The position numbers and the translations under genes were made by a program. From Owenia fusiformis (taxonomy: Eukaryota > Annelida > Polychaeta > Sabellida > Oweniidae), in the NCBI GenBank assembly GCA_903813345.2, contig CAIIXF020000004.1:3365525-3429524 (forward strand): a DNA stretch of 64,000 nucleotides, given 5' to 3'. A model generated the notes under the pieces. It saw nothing but the letters and a program-made list of their open reading frames with translations, was not told where the DNA came from and made no database searches. Position 1 is the first letter of the stretch. Every line of letters begins with the position of its first letter. This document shows positions 51,051 to 60,592 of the stretch, in pieces.

Positions 51051-52366
51051 AACACAGCGAAGATGTCTTGAACTCTAAACTACATTTATTCGAAACTCCA
51101 CCCACTGAATCGAGTATTACAAATATCAACTACGTCGAACACAGACCTGTCAACCCATTAGCGCACAATGCACCCGTGGAATTCGTTATCGTAAATAATA
51201 GTTCACAGTGCATAGATCTTAGAAATATAAGACTCTATGTTAGGGCACGCATTCTCAAAGACGACAATAGTTTACCTAAGTACGATTCAGCAGAGGACTT
51301 CGATCATGTGTTTCCTGTTAACAACTGGGTGCACAGTCTTTTTAGTCAGGTTGAAATTCAATTAAACCAACGTTCTGTAGCTTCATCCACGTTGAATTAT
51401 CCTTACAAAGCGATGCTGAAAATGTTAGGATTTTCCCCCTCTATGTTGAGATCTAAAGCTACCAGCTCGTTTTTCTTTGAAGACAATGGACCATCTCGCA
51501 ACCATATGGAGTCTACCATAGAACGAGATAACATGAACCTAGGAGCGTTATCCAGGTTCCGCTACAGTAAGGGAGGAAATCCTGTTGATATGGAAACTAC
51601 ACTCTTGGAAGACATATTTGGAATCGAAAAATATCTGCTGAACGGAGTTGAAATTCGTATAAAACTTTCTCCTTCTCGTTCAGAATTCAACCTAATGGCT
51701 GGGACAGATGAACGTTTCAAAAGCGAACTTTTGGACGTTTGTTTAAAAGTACCAATGATATCAGTCGCTCCTGGTATTCTCCAAGCTTATAATACCGAAT
51801 TGAAGGAACGCAACGCCATCTATCCCTTTGAGAGAAACGATATCAAAGTGTACACTATTCCTGCGGGTCAATTTAGTTTCAATATGGATGACATTTTTCA
51901 TGGCAATATCCCAAATAGATTGTTGTGTTGTATGGTAAAATCAGAGGCGTACACTGGTTCGTACAAATTAAACCCATTGAATTTCCAACATTTCGAAGTA
52001 AATCATTTGGAGGTCAGTGTAGATGGCGTTAGTGTCCCAGAACCCGCTCTTAAACCTATTTTTGGTAAAGAAAAAGGGAATCGATACATGAGAGAATACA
52101 TGAGGTTGTTTTCTGATCTCACTTCAGATGAGGGCCTCATGATGAGTCGGGATCAATTTGAAAATGGTTACACACTTTTTAAATTCGATGTTCAATATAA
52201 AGATAAAACCACCAGACACGAAGCATTTCCTATCATTAAAAAAGGGAACTTGAAAGTTGAACTTCGATTTGCAAAAGCTCTCAGTGATCCTATTAATGTT
52301 ATTCTCATGGCGACTTTCCCAGATAAATTTGAATTGGACGCTTCTAGAAACATAATTCAAGGTTGA
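51035..52366 (+). CDS. Major capsid protein (double jelly-roll), Polinton/adintovirus type
   Basis: 443 codons from ATG 51035. It resembles the metazoan family often annotated from C. elegans F54H12.2, now understood as the Polinton/adintovirus major capsid protein. Supporting words are PVEFVIVNNSSQCIDLRNI at the start of the first jelly roll, NNWVHSLFSQVEIQLNQRSV, NYPYKAML, and near the end FKFDVQYKDKTTRHEAFP and KVELRFAKAL. The length is in the usual range and the frame has no break. The product forms hexon-like trimers of an icosahedral shell. It is followed five bases later by the protease gene, which fits maturation of the same particle. Confidence 0.88.
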   Translation: MEFKLEHSEDVLNSKLHLFETPPTESSITNINYVEHRPVNPLAHNAPVEFVIVNNSSQCIDLRNIRLYVRARILKDDNSLPKYDSAEDFDHVFPVNNWVHSLFSQVEIQLNQRSVASSTLNYPYKAMLKMLGFSPSMLRSKATSSFFFEDNGPSRNHMESTIERDNMNLGALSRFRYSKGGNPVDMETTLLEDIFGIEKYLLNGVEIRIKLSPSRSEFNLMAGTDERFKSELLDVCLKVPMISVAPGILQAYNTELKERNAIYPFERNDIKVYTIPAGQFSFNMDDIFHGNIPNRLLCCMVKSEAYTGSYKLNPLNFQHFEVNHLEVSVDGVSVPEPALKPIFGKEKGNRYMREYMRLFSDLTSDEGLMMSRDQFENGYTLFKFDVQYKDKTTRHEAFPIIKKGNLKVELRFAKALSDPINVILMATFPDKFELDASRNIIQG

Positions 52367-52370
52367 AAGT

Positions 52371-52814
52371 ATGAGAGGTGATCAAATCGAATGTGTACTA
52401 AAGAAACATCCTGACACTCGGGACAATTTTATTGGTGTTTTTCCTCGAGATAAACTACCGTTAGCACTCAAGCAAGGACAATTCTTCGTAGCCAACACTG
52501 ATCAACGACATGAACCTGGTAAACACTGGACAGTCTTTTGGGCTGGAGTTGATAATTTAGAGTTTTTCGATCCTTTGGGAAACTCACCTAAATTCTACGA
52601 CTTTGCTGAATACGATGGAACATTAAAACATAACGCCATAACTATTCAGAGAAAAGGGAGCATATTTTGCGGAGAATTTTGCATTGTATATATTCTTTTA
52701 CGTTGTATAGGTTATAGCATGGATACTATTGTATCTAACCTAGATATAAGCAGTGACAATGATTCATTAGTGTATATAACTTTCCTTCAGTTGAAGTCTT
52801 TGCTTGCTTGTTAA
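52371..52814 (+). CDS. Adenain-like cysteine protease
   Basis: 147 codons. The catalytic His is in GKHWTVFW (H52), the acidic partner in FFDPLG (D67), and Gln and Cys in QRKGSIFCGEFC (Q93, C100). The Gln-to-Cys spacing of seven and the CG-x-FC motif match adenovirus protease (C5 family), which cleaves capsid precursors during maturation. The length is shorter than adenain (about 200) but normal for Polinton proteases. ATG lies five bases after the major capsid stop, so the genes are probably co-transcribed. All active-site residues are present. Confidence 0.88.
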   Translation: MRGDQIECVLKKHPDTRDNFIGVFPRDKLPLALKQGQFFVANTDQRHEPGKHWTVFWAGVDNLEFFDPLGNSPKFYDFAEYDGTLKHNAITIQRKGSIFCGEFCIVYILLRCIGYSMDTIVSNLDISSDNDSLVYITFLQLKSLLAC

Positions 52815-53031
52815 AAATACTAATATTTAGAATGAAAAATGTACATCCAATGCAATCATATATGTCCTCTGTATATAGCTTATTGAATGAATGAACCATA
52901 GCATTGATAAAAGTGTATATATGATTCATTACTATAGTCAGATTTTCTAAAGTTGAAATTAAATCCCTGGTTGCTTGTTAGAACTAGTTAGAGAAGAAGT
53001 AAATTAATATAATTACAATACAATTATGTAT

Positions 53032-53567
53032 CACTGGTGATCCACTCGATTACGCTGGTTACCAAAACGAACCGTTTTGGTAACAAAATGTCGGAACATC
53101 CGGAAGGTACGATTTTTCTCGTTTCCTTATTTTACACTTTTAGGCAGAATTCCCACGACATTTTTTAACACAAACGTGTATCAGTATCATATGTTTAAGA
53201 AAGTGTACATATTTGCGAACAAATAGTTCAGAAGACAACAGAATCGTCGATTTACTTCCTCACTTAAGTTACATAAACGGTTTGGGTTAAAAGTGCAGAT
53301 CTTAACTGTTTTTCGAAAAACCGTTTATGTAACTTAAGTGAGGAAGTAAATCGAAGATTCTGTTGTCTTCTGAGCTATTTTATCGCAAACATGTACATTT
53401 TCTAAAACATATGATACTGATGCACGTTGTGAGAAAAAACTTCGTGGGGATTCTGCCTACAACGCGTGAAATAAGGAAAAAAGAAAAATCGTGCCTTCGA
53501 CGTTCCGACATTTTGTTACCAAAACGGTTCGTTTTGGTAACCAGCGTAATCGAGTGGATCACCAGTG
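53032..53567. mobile_element. 536-bp foldback (MITE-like) element between protease and integrase genes
   Basis: Nearly the whole element is an inverted repeat. The ends are CACTGGTGATCCACTCGATT (53032) and its exact complement ending at 53567; arms of about 250 bases pair around a loop near 53285-53320. The 5-bp direct repeat TGTAT flanks it (53027-53031 and 53568-53572), as expected of a target duplication. A terminal CAC and a 5-bp duplication are compatible with Transib-type elements, but no transposase is present. The open frame 53363-53587 lies in one arm and is not a gene. Confidence 0.8.
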
Positions 53568-53670
53568 TGTATGTTACATGTTTATAATGAGTAAATAAAA
53601 TGTATATAGAAGTTAATATTGACTTATTTATTTAATTGCATACAACCGCTACCCTCCTTCAGTCATCATC

Positions 53671-54747
53671 ATGACACTCACGAAACTACAGTCCAATCGT
53701 TTAGCTAAGCTTTATTTCGATCCTAAACGACCTGGATCATTTTCTGGTTTCAAACAATTATGGAAGCAAGTCAAAGGATCCGGCATAACACTAAGTGAAC
53801 TTAGGAATTGGTTAAGTCAACACGAAACTTATAGCTTATATCGGGGGGTCAAGAGAATGTTCAAACGACGACCCTTGATAGTTAGACATAGACTAGAACA
53901 AGTTGATGCTGACTTAGCTATGATGGATAGATACGCAGATGATAATGACGGATTTAAATATCTGTTAGTGGTCATCGATACTCTCAGTAAATTCCTCTGG
54001 GTCCAACCTTTAAAAACCAAAAAGGGTGAAGAAACTGTCAATGCTTTCAAGAGAATATTTGAAACTGAAAAACCTGGACGCTGCCGGACAGATAATGGGA
54101 CGGAGTTCAAAAACCGTTTTGTGATTGCTTACATGAAAGAAATAGGCGTGTGGCACTTCACAACGCGCGGGGACGTAAAAAGTCACTTTGGGGAACGCGT
54201 AATTTTGACATTAAAACGACGTCTTTTCCGCTACATGTATCACAAGGCGACAAGAAGATATATTGATGTGCTTCAAGATGTGGTTAATTCCTATAACCAT
54301 TCTTACCATAGAAGTATCAAGATGGCACCTGCTGATGTGGATGATACTAATGAGTTGCTGGTGTTTGAAACCTTATATGAGAAACCTAAAAAAAAAGATA
54401 AGGATGCCAGATATAATTACAAGATCGGAGATCTAGTACGGCTAGCTTTTACCAGGGGAGTTTTCGATAGAGGTTATGATCAAAAATGGTCCATCGAATA
54501 TTTCAAGATTAAAGAACGTAAAAATACTTCCCCACCGACCTATGTCATCGAAGATCTCGAAGGGGAGATCATCGAAGGACTAGTGTATGAAGACGAAATG
54601 CAAAAAATCTCCAAGGCCCCAGAGGTACATAGAATCGAGCGTGTATTGAAGACGCGAAAACGTGGTAAGGAATCTCTAATCAGATGGGAAGGTTGGCCTC
54701 CAAAATTTGACACATGGATCGATACTAAGGATGTCAAACAACTATAA
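53671..54747 (+). CDS. Polinton-type integrase with chromodomain
   Basis: 358 codons. It has an rve-type DDE core with D81 in DADLAMMD, D141 in RTDNGTEF and E175 in SHFGERVI. An N-terminal helical segment with FSGFKQLWKQVK and LSELRNWLSQH matches the family annotated from C. elegans F54H12.3. A KIGDLVRLAF SH3-like segment follows at 251-260, and a C-terminal chromodomain at about 321-355 (RIERVLKTRK, IRWEGWPPKFDTWI) may guide insertion to chromatin marks. The enzyme inserts the linear element into host DNA, normally with a 6-bp target duplication. Frame and catalytic residues are intact. Confidence 0.9.
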   Translation: MTLTKLQSNRLAKLYFDPKRPGSFSGFKQLWKQVKGSGITLSELRNWLSQHETYSLYRGVKRMFKRRPLIVRHRLEQVDADLAMMDRYADDNDGFKYLLVVIDTLSKFLWVQPLKTKKGEETVNAFKRIFETEKPGRCRTDNGTEFKNRFVIAYMKEIGVWHFTTRGDVKSHFGERVILTLKRRLFRYMYHKATRRYIDVLQDVVNSYNHSYHRSIKMAPADVDDTNELLVFETLYEKPKKKDKDARYNYKIGDLVRLAFTRGVFDRGYDQKWSIEYFKIKERKNTSPPTYVIEDLEGEIIEGLVYEDEMQKISKAPEVHRIERVLKTRKRGKESLIRWEGWPPKFDTWIDTKDVKQL

Positions 54748-54783
54748 AACCGATACGTTTAATTTCAAATATCATTTGAAGTA

Positions 54784-55446
54784 ATGGCATGGTACGACAA
54801 GGAGAGTCTGATTCCTTTTAAAACATGCAGCAGTTTAATCATTTCTGGAGCGATTGGGAGTGGGAAAACTACATTTGTGTATGAACTTTTGAAATGCTTA
54901 CCTGGCATGTTTGAGAAACCAACGCCTGAGAAAGTGTTGTATTGTTACGGTATTCACCAACCTTTATTCGAAAAAATAGAAAGGGAATTCGATAATGTAA
55001 CCTTTCACGAAGGTTTACCAAGCAAAACTATCATAGATACACTATCGGAAGGTAGAAAACATAACCTCATCATTTTGGATGATCTAATGAATTCTGTCGT
55101 CAAAGAACCAGAAATGGAGCTTTTGTTTACTCAAGGAACCCACCATAAATGTTTAAGTGCCATATTTATTACGCAACAACTTTTTCTGAAAGGTATTCGG
55201 ACAATGACCCTAAACACACAGTATATTATTCTGTTTCGTTCGTTGAGGGATAAATCTCAAATTATGCATTTAGCGAAGCAGATCTCACCAGGGAAGACCA
55301 ATGTCTTGATGGAAGCATATGCTGACGCCGTATCTCTGCCGTATGGTTATTTAATAATCGACTTATCACCGCATAGTAGAGATGATACTAGACTGAGAAC
55401 TAAAATATTTCCAGGTCAAGATCCTATTATCTACGGTAGTTTATAA
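54784..55446 (+). CDS. FtsK/HerA-type genome packaging ATPase
   Basis: 220 codons. Walker A GAIGSGKT is at 22-29, Walker B LIILDD at 95-100, and the TQQ sensor-like element at 130-132 (FITQQLF). This is the compact A32-like ATPase of Polintons and related dsDNA viruses that pumps DNA into capsids. It begins 37 bases after the integrase stop on the same strand. The PYGYLIIDLSPHSRDDTRLR tail is typical of the metazoan Polinton form. All motifs are intact. Confidence 0.88.
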   Translation: MAWYDKESLIPFKTCSSLIISGAIGSGKTTFVYELLKCLPGMFEKPTPEKVLYCYGIHQPLFEKIEREFDNVTFHEGLPSKTIIDTLSEGRKHNLIILDDLMNSVVKEPEMELLFTQGTHHKCLSAIFITQQLFLKGIRTMTLNTQYIILFRSLRDKSQIMHLAKQISPGKTNVLMEAYADAVSLPYGYLIIDLSPHSRDDTRLRTKIFPGQDPIIYGSL

Positions 55447-55480
55447 ATAAGGAAGCATGATGAATTAATATCATTTAAAA

Positions 55481-55819
55481 ATGAGTAACCGTACTGTGAT
55501 GATCCCCTATGAAAAATATACGAGGCTAATTGAAAAATCGAAAACTGAAGCAGATACAATAGTTGCCAACGAACAATCTACTTCCGAAGAAATTGAAACT
55601 TTGAAAACAGAAATTGATCGATTGAAACAATTATATCAATCCAAGGATACTGCACAATCCACAGATACTGCACAATCTTCAAAATCCTCAGTGGATATTA
55701 CAACTGGTATACAATCTAAAAAACAGATAAGACGATTTCTACCACCTGGAATCCCTGCTTATCCCTCATTGAAACGAAAAAAGACAGCTACAGCAAAACA
55801 CTGGGTTACTTTACAATGA
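55481..55819 (+). CDS. Small coiled-coil protein of the element
   Basis: 112 codons. The N-terminal MSNRTVMIPYEKYTRLIEK is followed by a heptad-like helix (EEIETLKTEIDRLKQLY), a duplicated (S/K)DTAQS phrase and a Pro-containing end RRFLPPGIPAYPSLKRKK. A short protein starting MIPYEKY and ending with a PPG-x-P segment is common next to the ATPase in metazoan Polintons. Its function is not known to me, perhaps a minor virion protein. It overlaps the next ORF by four bases (ATGA), suggesting coupled expression. Confidence 0.6.
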   Translation: MSNRTVMIPYEKYTRLIEKSKTEADTIVANEQSTSEEIETLKTEIDRLKQLYQSKDTAQSTDTAQSSKSSVDITTGIQSKKQIRRFLPPGIPAYPSLKRKKTATAKHWVTLQ

Positions 55820-56130
55820 ATCCGGATTTGAAAAAACATAGTGCCTATCTGACGTTACTCACTCAACCAGAAACTACAAAACAGCAACGCACAGCGTTGC
55901 TTAAATCAATGTCTCTGGGACAGTTGAAAATCATATGTGAAATCATACTAAACATTGGACTGAAAAATATAGATATGACAGAACAAGAAAAACAACAATT
56001 ATCATCCTACAAACCGACTTTTGAATTTCTCTCTGATAAACATCGAGGTTGGAACAAGAAAAGACTTAGACTTTTGAAAAAATCTAGAGTGTGCTACTTT
56101 TACTTAAACTATTTCTTCCAAAAATTATAA
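55816..56130 (+). CDS. Small helical conserved ORF of the element
   Basis: 104 codons, starting at the ATGA overlap with the previous gene. QQRTALLKSMSLGQLKIICEIILNI is cut by a short linker from a basic C-terminus (KKRLRLLKKSRVCYFY). I recall similar short proteins, with a LL-x-(S/T)-A-S-x-x-QL-x-x-(I/L)-CEI pattern, in adintovirus-like elements, where they are often followed by a Gly-rich hydrophobic tail. Here the tail ends instead in YFYLNYFFQKL, so the 3' end may be changed. Function unknown. It closes the compact rightward cluster; about 1.1 kb of non-coding DNA follows. Confidence 0.55.
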   Translation: MNPDLKKHSAYLTLLTQPETTKQQRTALLKSMSLGQLKIICEIILNIGLKNIDMTEQEKQQLSSYKPTFEFLSDKHRGWNKKRLRLLKKSRVCYFYLNYFFQKL

Positions 56131-57218
56131 CAAAACGCTAAACATGTTAAACAATACAAATATGTTTTATTATCATAATCTGTACAGAATTAAGCATTTA
56201 CAGTTGTATTGAAATATTATTATTTCAATGTGATAAATAAATAAAATTTGAATTACAAGACTTTGGTTGTTATTCATTAGAAAATTGGTGACATACTATT
56301 GTACATTTTTACATTCATTTAACACTGATTTTAAAGTTTGCCAACGTAAGAATGAATTCATTTAGAATTTCAAGTCAAGCTGCTTCAAATAATAGAATTT
56401 AAAACTCCTATTTGTTGAAATAAATAAAATTAATATTCAAGCATTTTGAATAAAACCAATGTTACACAGAAAGGTGTAATCAGATCTGGCGCGTATCTTG
56501 AAGAAAATTGTTTTAATTTTAGAATATTTTGGGACAAATCAATTCTTGTCAATTTTTTTCTAAAAACTAAAATGAAAACGTTATTTGATTTCACAACAAT
56601 ACAATCATTTGTATATAAGAATGGTTACCATTTGGAGATATTATGTTTGAGCTTGTAAGGAATAAATTGATTGGATAATTGAACATTTTGCTTGAAATTT
56701 TGATACACCCTGTGCATTACCCGAGTCTGTATTTAATACATACTACAATAAACTGTACTGAAGTTGTAAGTATACAATTCTGATAAGAAAGTAGTATTTG
56801 AAATATAGCATACCAATGATATACTTTAAGTTATAACATTGTTAAACAACTTACTTTGATCAATTCATATCATTGGTGGTAACATCATAAAGTTCATTCA
56901 AACTTTTATTTAATTTTTTCCTATACTTTTGAGTTATGTACTGATTATTTAGACTCGCTAAATATTACATTGTCATAAACTACAAATTAAAGTATACAAA
57001 ATGTCATGAGTTAAAATTTCTCTGAAAGAACAGCAGGCCTATATTAAAGTACAAAACCCTAATGTCTGTGTAGAATACCATAGACAAACGTTTGAAAATC
57101 GTCCTTCCAACACCCACCAAAAGACTTCCGATTGGTTATAATTTAACCTTGAACCACCATCTCTCTTTTGATTGGTTAATCATACACCCACTCTCTCAAC
57201 TGAGTGACTTCTACAGGG
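56131..57218. other. Non-coding stretch, nothing recognised
   Basis: AT-rich; AATAAA signals (56237, 56420) could end the rightward transcript. The 70-codon frame at 56446 has no motif and is probably chance. Confidence 0.4.
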
Positions 57219-57226
57219 TATATAAG
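57219..57226 (+). promoter_or_regulatory. TATA box of the 322-aa gene
   Basis: TATATAAG lies 43-50 bases before the ATG at 57269. This spacing favours 57269 as the start rather than the longer frame from 57092, which would begin upstream of the TATA box. Confidence 0.6.
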
Positions 57227-57268
57227 TCAGGTGATAAGGTAGTAACCAGTAGAGCGAAAAATCTCAAA

Positions 57269-58237
57269 ATGGCTATGGCAAATTCTTCAATCGTGAAAAG
57301 TTTCGAATTAACACCTGAATTGTTGTTTGATATATGTTCACATAATATCTATGGCGTTTATGGTGAATTTAAAAGGACAGGATTTTCAATTCAAAAGAAT
57401 AAAGAATATGGAATACATTCGTTCGTGAGTAAAGATCTGTACGTACAAATTAAGAAAAACATAGTCACCTTGGATCTATGGATACAGAATAAAACTTTTA
57501 CAAAGAGTATGATACTGTCCAGAAATGTTTTATTAAAACTACGTAAACCACAGAATGATACTGATGAAGTTACAATACAGCTTATGTATCTTGACAAAGA
57601 CAGGAAAACCATCGATGAACTTAAGTCTCTCGAACTAACATACTCGATATGGTCGAAATTCATTGGTCTTCAAGCTGAAATTGATCCATATTTGAAAAGT
57701 AAAAAGCGAAAAATCTCTATGACGAATACTGATGATGATGATCAAACGTTGACATGTTTTCGATTAGTGAAAACTAATCAGAGCGCAAACATAGCCTTTG
57801 AATGGACTCTTACGTTTGAACAATCTCTGATGAAAATGGATGCAGAACTAAGCAAGGGAACTGATTGCACTAAACTGTTGATTGAACAAAAAAAGATCCT
57901 CGTACCAACTTGTGATGAAATCCTGAAATACGCTTATATATTTTTGTTGAATAAAGAAATATTGCGTCTCAAAGGAGCTTGCGTTCAGTGTCAAACCAAC
58001 TCAGCAAATCAACACGAATGCGTCACGGAACCTTACTTCTTCATAGCTGCAGACAACATCCTTAATATCGAAATAAAAAAAGTTTCAAAACGCCTGGCTT
58101 CATTTTTGAATATAACTTTCACTGAGGAGATGTACGACGCAGTCCACAAAATTACAGGAAGTACGTACGAAGTCGATATAGCCCCGTGCATAGAGTCGAA
58201 TCAAATGATCATGGACATTCTTCAATGCATTTGGTGA
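57269..58237 (+). CDS. Unrecognised 322-aa protein of the virus-like element
   Basis: I do not recognise this gene. The chosen start, AAAATGG at 57269, follows a TATA box, and the frame is open to TGA at 58235-58237. It begins MAMANSSIVKSFELTPELLF. The composition is soluble and mixed alpha/beta with no membrane segment. A basic KSKKRKISM patch is followed by a DDDD acidic run. Near the C-terminus a C-x2-C-x8-H-x-C cluster (C238, C241, H250, C252) looks like a small zinc site. It stands alone between the late-type cluster and the minus-strand genes, with its own promoter, which would suit an early or regulatory gene. Intact length and promoter argue that it is real. Confidence 0.65.
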   Translation: MAMANSSIVKSFELTPELLFDICSHNIYGVYGEFKRTGFSIQKNKEYGIHSFVSKDLYVQIKKNIVTLDLWIQNKTFTKSMILSRNVLLKLRKPQNDTDEVTIQLMYLDKDRKTIDELKSLELTYSIWSKFIGLQAEIDPYLKSKKRKISMTNTDDDDQTLTCFRLVKTNQSANIAFEWTLTFEQSLMKMDAELSKGTDCTKLLIEQKKILVPTCDEILKYAYIFLLNKEILRLKGACVQCQTNSANQHECVTEPYFFIAADNILNIEIKKVSKRLASFLNITFTEEMYDAVHKITGSTYEVDIAPCIESNQMIMDILQCIW

Positions 58238-58737
58238 TTTCATCTGTATATAACAGCAGCGGTGACATTTAAAACCTGAAATGAAGTGTATATTTTCAAA
58301 CTGTTCCTATTAAACGACATTTAATCATACGAACAAACAAACAAACAAGCAAACAAAAACAAAAAAAATCATACTGTATTATTCTATATTAAGAGACAAA
58401 GACAAAGTGTAACTGAATTACGCACGTTCGAAAAAATCGGAAAAAATAGAATTGTGCGAATTTGTAAATATAGCAATACTACTACTACTTTTTCACAAGT
58501 ACATATACATGTATGTATATGTATGTATGTATGTATCATTCAATCAACTCTAACTATTGTAAGATTCCCTCAAAAAGATAAAACATTTCACGTGCGCTTT
58601 ATATTGATTGAATGAAATGGGTAAGAGGTGTTTAAAGAATAACATATATATATGATTCTGAAAATATGGCATATCCATTTATATGGAGTTGGTCGATATG
58701 AATTATGTCTGTTATGAAACAATATTCACCTGCATTT
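58238..58737. other. Non-coding with simple repeats
   Basis: An (AAAC)n tract near 58332-58365 and an ATGTATGT tract near 58509-58536. Similar AAAC runs occur at 59036-59060 and 61197-61224. No gene seen. Confidence 0.5.
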
Positions 58738-60026
58738 TCATTCAAGATCTTTCATCAACTCATTTTCTTCAGCCACCAGGTTTTGGAGAATCAATATAGT
58801 CTCATCATCGATTTGATTATAACCAAAAGCTATAAATAAATAAAATTGTACGAATTTGTAAATATTCTTATCAATACAACTTTATAAGCGTATACGCATA
58901 TCACATACTTAATAAAGTTAAGAATTCTTAGTTTTTACCCGAATTCATACATAATATATGTATTACGCACATTCAGCATCTATAAACCATTACTACTTTA
59001 TAACCACATATGCATGTTTCGTATTAAGTTGTATTAAACAAACAAACAAACAAACAAACAATTTATTAATGAATGAATGAATATGCTTTACACACTAACA
59101 TAGATGGCGTATAAGAAAGTTTGCATTCGAAATTTGATCCGTTGAACTGAATTAATATAGAGAGAAAATTAACAGACAAACAAACGATACATGTTTCTTT
59201 ATACGATTAAATACATGCAATTTAGTATTTGTAATTAGTTGGTGGTACTTAAAATAAAAAATAAAAAACCAAAGATCAATACCTGTTTCTTCATGACTAT
59301 ATTCTAGGAGATCCGAAGTTTGCAGTAATTCTGCCTCAATTTCTGAAATACAGTTAAACCATTCTTAGAATTCATTACACATAAGTTTCACTGTATATAG
59401 GTTGATGGGATACATGGTCTTAGTATTTGTAATTCTGTGTTAAGATTTTAGTGATGTACATGAACAAATAAAATCAACAGATACCTGCTGCTAATGTTTC
59501 AACTGAATTAGCTTCAACAATGGCTGAGTCTGAAATAAAATAAACAAAGTGATTGGGTTTTATTTTTCACCGATCCCTGTTAACTCATCTCAAACGCTAT
59601 CTTAACAAGTTATGTATGGTTTCACCAAATATGTTCATGCTTTAGTTTTACATAAAATAGTTTGCTAATCCCATACTTATTTCTAAACAATTACATGTGC
59701 AATTCTATATTTGAAGAGAAACATAAAACTAAATACTCACTTGCTTTGTGTTCCGCGGATTTTGATGCAGTTGTAGAAATACCATGTTGTGATTTTAAGT
59801 GTGTGAATACATTACTTCTCTTGTTAAATGTTTTAGAACAATACTGACACTTAAATGTTTGATTTGAATGAATTGTCGCAATATGGCAAAATAAACTATT
59901 TTTTAAATTGAACCTTTTGTTGCATTTAGTGCAAGAAAATAGATTTTTAATTTTATGCTTTCGAAATAAATGATTTTTTAAACTATTTTCTGACCTAAAT
60001 TTAACGTCACACGTTTTACACTTCAT
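58738..60026 (-). CDS. Spliced C2H2 zinc-finger gene inside the virus-like element
   Basis: Four exons on the minus strand: 60026-59741, 59529-59485, 59342-59283, 58829-58738. All introns are GT-AG and phase 1, and the total of 483 nt gives 160 residues ending at TGA. Exon 1 encodes three consecutive C2H2 fingers (C3/C6/H19/H24, C32/C35/H48/H53, C60/C63/H76/H81). Exons 2-4 give an acidic helical tail (IEAELLQTSDLLEYSHEE, LMKDLE). An ORF caller sees only exon 1 and runs into the intron. A nucleic-acid-binding regulator is the natural guess. Splicing is unusual beside the intronless capsid genes. It could be a gene captured from the host, or a host gene into which the element landed nearby. Confidence 0.68.
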
Positions 60027-60194
60027 GTTAGAATAAAACAGGATTGCTTTGTGAAATGCTTTATTTCTTTAAGATGGTTCAAATTTCACAGTACAGGAAA
60101 TGTAAAAGCATCTGTTCATTTCTGTATGTTTCTAAGAGTCTTTTTTTTTACAAAGTCTGAAGCGTCTGTATCGTGATTTATTGTCTTGCACATA

Positions 60195-60453
60195 TTAGGT
60201 GCATTGGTGAATTATGTCATGAAGAAGTGAATCTTCCTCTGAAGCCGGTATAATTAATGGCTCTAGCATCTCCTCACTACTGCAACACGCTTGTAGTATG
60301 TGCAAATCGAGGCATTGCTCAAGTTCATCTAAATTTGTTCTATTTAGAAATATTGCCACTCGTCTTACTAAATGTAAAATGTCAACTCTGAGAAGTTGCT
60401 CTAATGCTTCCTCAAAATAGTTGGTAATGTCTTTTTGTTCGATATTACGTTCA
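60195..60453 (-). CDS. Terminal exon of another minus-strand spliced gene
   Basis: After a TTATTTTCAG acceptor the exon 60453-60195 is open in phase 2 and ends with a stop at 60195-60197: 85 residues, helical and acidic (ITNYFEEALEQLLRVDILHLV, NLDELEQCLDLHILQACC). The 5' side of the 107-codon open frame (MLFCFFVELF...) is the intron's pyrimidine tract, not protein. A possible preceding exon is 60592-60547 (AG at its border, donor GTTAGA, phases fit), but its own upstream partner is not seen. The fold resembles small helical domains in general; I cannot name it. Confidence 0.5.
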
Positions 60454-60592
60454 CTGAAAATAAAGAATACATATATATAATATACATGAAATAATTCAAC
60501 AAAAAAACAAAACAGCATGTTGATTAATTATACATTTAATTCTAACCTTATCCCTGACAGATTTACATAATTTCCTTTGAATGAAATTGAAT

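Noticed and set aside
53363-53587. 74-codon ORF between protease and integrase
   Set aside because: Lies within one arm of the foldback element.
57092-57268. Longer N-terminus for the 322-aa gene
   Set aside because: It would start upstream of the TATA box at 57219; ATG 57269 fits the promoter spacing.
59662-59847. 61-codon + strand ORF
   Set aside because: Opposite strand of the C2H2 exon.
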